Positions 4,898 through 6,417 of a stretch of DNA of 6,417 bases are shown here, one piece after another. Position numbers and translations under genes: made by a program. The notes beneath the pieces were generated by a model, which saw only the letters and a list, made by a program, of their open reading frames with translations, did not search any database and was not told where the DNA came from. The stretch lies in contig JBAZLI010000055.1 in NCBI GenBank assembly GCA_041650355.1, positions 1-6,417 on the forward strand. Reading direction: 5' to 3'. The first letter of the stretch is position 1; every line of letters starts with the position of its first letter. Source of the DNA: Candidatus Micrarchaeia archaeon (GTDB lineage Archaea; Micrarchaeota; Micrarchaeia; Anstonellales; Bilamarchaeaceae).

Positions 4898-6417
4898 TTA
4901 TGCCCTGTCCATACTTTTTCCAACTATTATCTTGGATAACTGGCCAGTTATGCAGTGTGTGTTGCCTTCCGAACCATATGTATTATTTTTTATAAATATA
5001 GTCTCCATTCCGTTATCCATTAGGATATCGCGTATCCTATGCTCTAATTGCAGGTCGCCAAAAGTCGGCATCAGGACATAAGTTTTTGATCCGACTTGAA
5101 GAGGTATCGAATTTGTATATGCCTGATATTTTTCGATATGTTCAAAAGTCGTCGGGATTTTTATAACTCTAAAGCCAAGGCTATTCAGTTGTTTTTCGTA
5201 TTTTAATAAATTATTGCGTATTTCTATAAGTGAATCATCGTCATTCATGGTATTGCCTAAATCAGCTAAAACCGCAACGCCTTTCTTTGGGAAGAAAACT
5301 AGCTGATCTATATGAAAGGCGTAACTCGGCTGTTTGGGCAGAATGTCAAAAGGACCTGGATTTGGTACACCCATGATTTCCGCCCGGGTTGCTTTGAAAG
5401 TCCCTAGATATATATCAAGAATGTCCGAAGTGGAAATTATCCCCGTGTTTTTCACACTATATATCTCCCCGGTGCTTATTACGTCGTCCGACCCAATAAA
5501 TACGATTTTCTCGCCTTTCGAGTTCTCTGCTTTGGTCAAATTTCCACCCTGCAATACTGCTGGCATCCGGATGTTTCCCGACTCATTAATTGACCCAAGA
5601 AGTCTAAAAGGCGATCCTTTATATTGGTAATCGGAAATCTTTTCCTGTGGCATCCAACCAGTTACATATCCTTGGTTAAGTCCTAGCGGTTCACCTAAAT
5701 CCTGCGCCCATGGCTCATAAGTGTAATCCCCAATGTCAATGCGAAGCCTGCCGCTCTTAATCATATCCGTTAGCTTCGTAGAAGATAACCCTAACTGCCT
5801 CTCAATGTAGTCATGCGAATTTTTATCGGGAATTAATATAACTACTGAGGTCTCAGTTGACAAAGATAAAATCACATCTGCTAGTTCTGCTATCTCGGCC
5901 ACAAAAAGTATGCTTCCGCCTATTCTCGGCATAATGAAGAAAAATTTTTTATAATCGTACTCTGGAACAAACGTAATCATCTCCAACCTTTCAGGTGCTT
6001 TAAAATATTCCGTAATCTTATCGTGATTCTCCTGGTTTGGAACCAGTCGCGGCGTTAATGCCTTTAGCGCATACTCTTTAATCCCTTTAGGGAACTCACT
6101 AAGGAATAGTTTTTCGACATCATCAATTTTAGGTTCTTTTTGAGAAAGCATGCTTGTTAACTTTCGGATTATTTTATCTATGCCTCTTTGCTTCATGTCG
6201 CTTATTTTAAAAATGTCTCTCCGTTCATAAAGAAATTTTCCCACTGTTTCTTGTACTGCAGACTGCTTATTCAAAAAGGGTGCCTGTGCTCTCGCACTTC
6301 CTGCTTGCTGTGCCAGGAATGTGGCTAGACTCTCGCAAACATGCTCCTGGAGGTGGGTCCATCTATCTTGGGGCCTTTCCGTTTCAGTATTTTGCTTTTC
6401 CTTCTTAGTATTTCCTA
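4898..6417 (-). CDS. Divergent pentein-fold (agmatine/peptidylarginine deiminase-like) protein, possibly 5' partial
   Basis: The stop is TAA at 4898-4900. The frame runs open to the window edge, so the start may lie outside; the first in-window start is TTG 6274, giving 458 residues (numbering used here). It resembles guanidino-group-modifying enzymes of the pentein fold. Motifs are EPWAQDLGEP (187-196, D192), VLQGGN (240-245), AFHIDQLVFF (319-328, H321 and D323), YTNSIPLQVG (386-395), LMPTFGD (401-407) and EGNTHCITGQ (436-445, H440 and C441). The nucleophile Cys and the His-x-Asp pair are present. The usual WxRD is WAQD and the usual EGG is QGG, so activity may be altered or lost. About 100 mostly helical residues of unknown function precede the core. 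Codons are A+T-rich, unlike the neighbours, suggesting transfer. Substrate unknown. Its C-terminus ends 10 nt from the HD gene. Confidence 0.75.
   Translation of the reverse strand, partial: GNTKKEKQNTETERPQDRWTHLQEHVCESLATFLAQQAGSARAQAPFLNKQSAVQETVGKFLYERRDIFKISDMKQRGIDKIIRKLTSMLSQKEPKIDDVEKLFLSEFPKGIKEYALKALTPRLVPNQENHDKITEYFKAPERLEMITFVPEYDYKKFFFIMPRIGGSILFVAEIAELADVILSLSTETSVVILIPDKNSHDYIERQLGLSSTKLTDMIKSGRLRIDIGDYTYEPWAQDLGEPLGLNQGYVTGWMPQEKISDYQYKGSPFRLLGSINESGNIRMPAVLQGGNLTKAENSKGEKIVFIGSDDVISTGEIYSVKNTGIISTSDILDIYLGTFKATRAEIMGVPNPGPFDILPKQPSYAFHIDQLVFFPKKGVAVLADLGNTMNDDDSLIEIRNNLLKYEKQLNSLGFRVIKIPTTFEHIEKYQAYTNSIPLQVGSKTYVLMPTFGDLQLEHRIRDILMDNGMETIFIKNNTYGSEGNTHCITGQLSKIIVGKSMDRA

Noticed and set aside
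5334..5630. Plus-strand open frame inside the pentein-like gene
   Set aside because: It is antisense to the region encoding the conserved QGGN motif and has no motif of its own.

Overview
The window reads as a gene-dense archaeal chromosome segment. The evidence is a DUF424 family protein, an archaeal-type AMMECR1 protein, a tandem ACT protein of the kind common in archaea, and TATA-like boxes 24-25 nt upstream of start codons that lack a ribosome binding site (leaderless genes). Dense packing and unfamiliar small proteins would suit a DPANN-type lineage, but that placement is inference. Base composition is G+C-rich up to about 4887 (38 of 60 bases in 3901-3960) and A+T-rich in the last gene (21 of 60 G+C in 5101-5160).

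Layout. 1-210 is the 3' end of a lemA-like gene, followed by htpX (247-1131), a familiar membrane-protein and membrane-protease pair. A three-gene minus-strand operon converges on htpX: in transcription order an unrecognised 159-residue protein (2357-1878), a DUF424 protein (1873-1574) and a tandem ACT-domain protein (1561-1163). Gaps between these genes are 4 and 12 nt, and the operon ends at a T-rich tract. Divergent from it, and apparently sharing one TATA box at 2378-2386, is a plus-strand operon: AMMECR1 (2406-2972), a multi-domain AbrB-like/winged-helix protein (2969-3781) and an HD-domain phosphohydrolase of the SAMHD1/dGTPase type (3769-4887). Both junctions overlap, which suggests translational coupling. 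The HD gene appears to start at a TTG inside its upstream neighbour.

The right end (4898 to the edge, minus strand) holds an A+T-rich gene for a divergent pentein-fold protein related to agmatine and peptidylarginine deiminases. It keeps the core Asp, His-x-Asp and Cys residues but carries Gln at two positions where relatives usually have Arg and Glu. Its reading frame stays open to the window edge, so its true start may lie outside. Composition and isolation from the flanking operon suggest horizontal transfer.

No RNA genes, CRISPR arrays, insertion sequences or long repeats were seen. The most interesting items are the pentein gene, the AMMECR1/regulator/HD operon and the symmetric divergent promoter.
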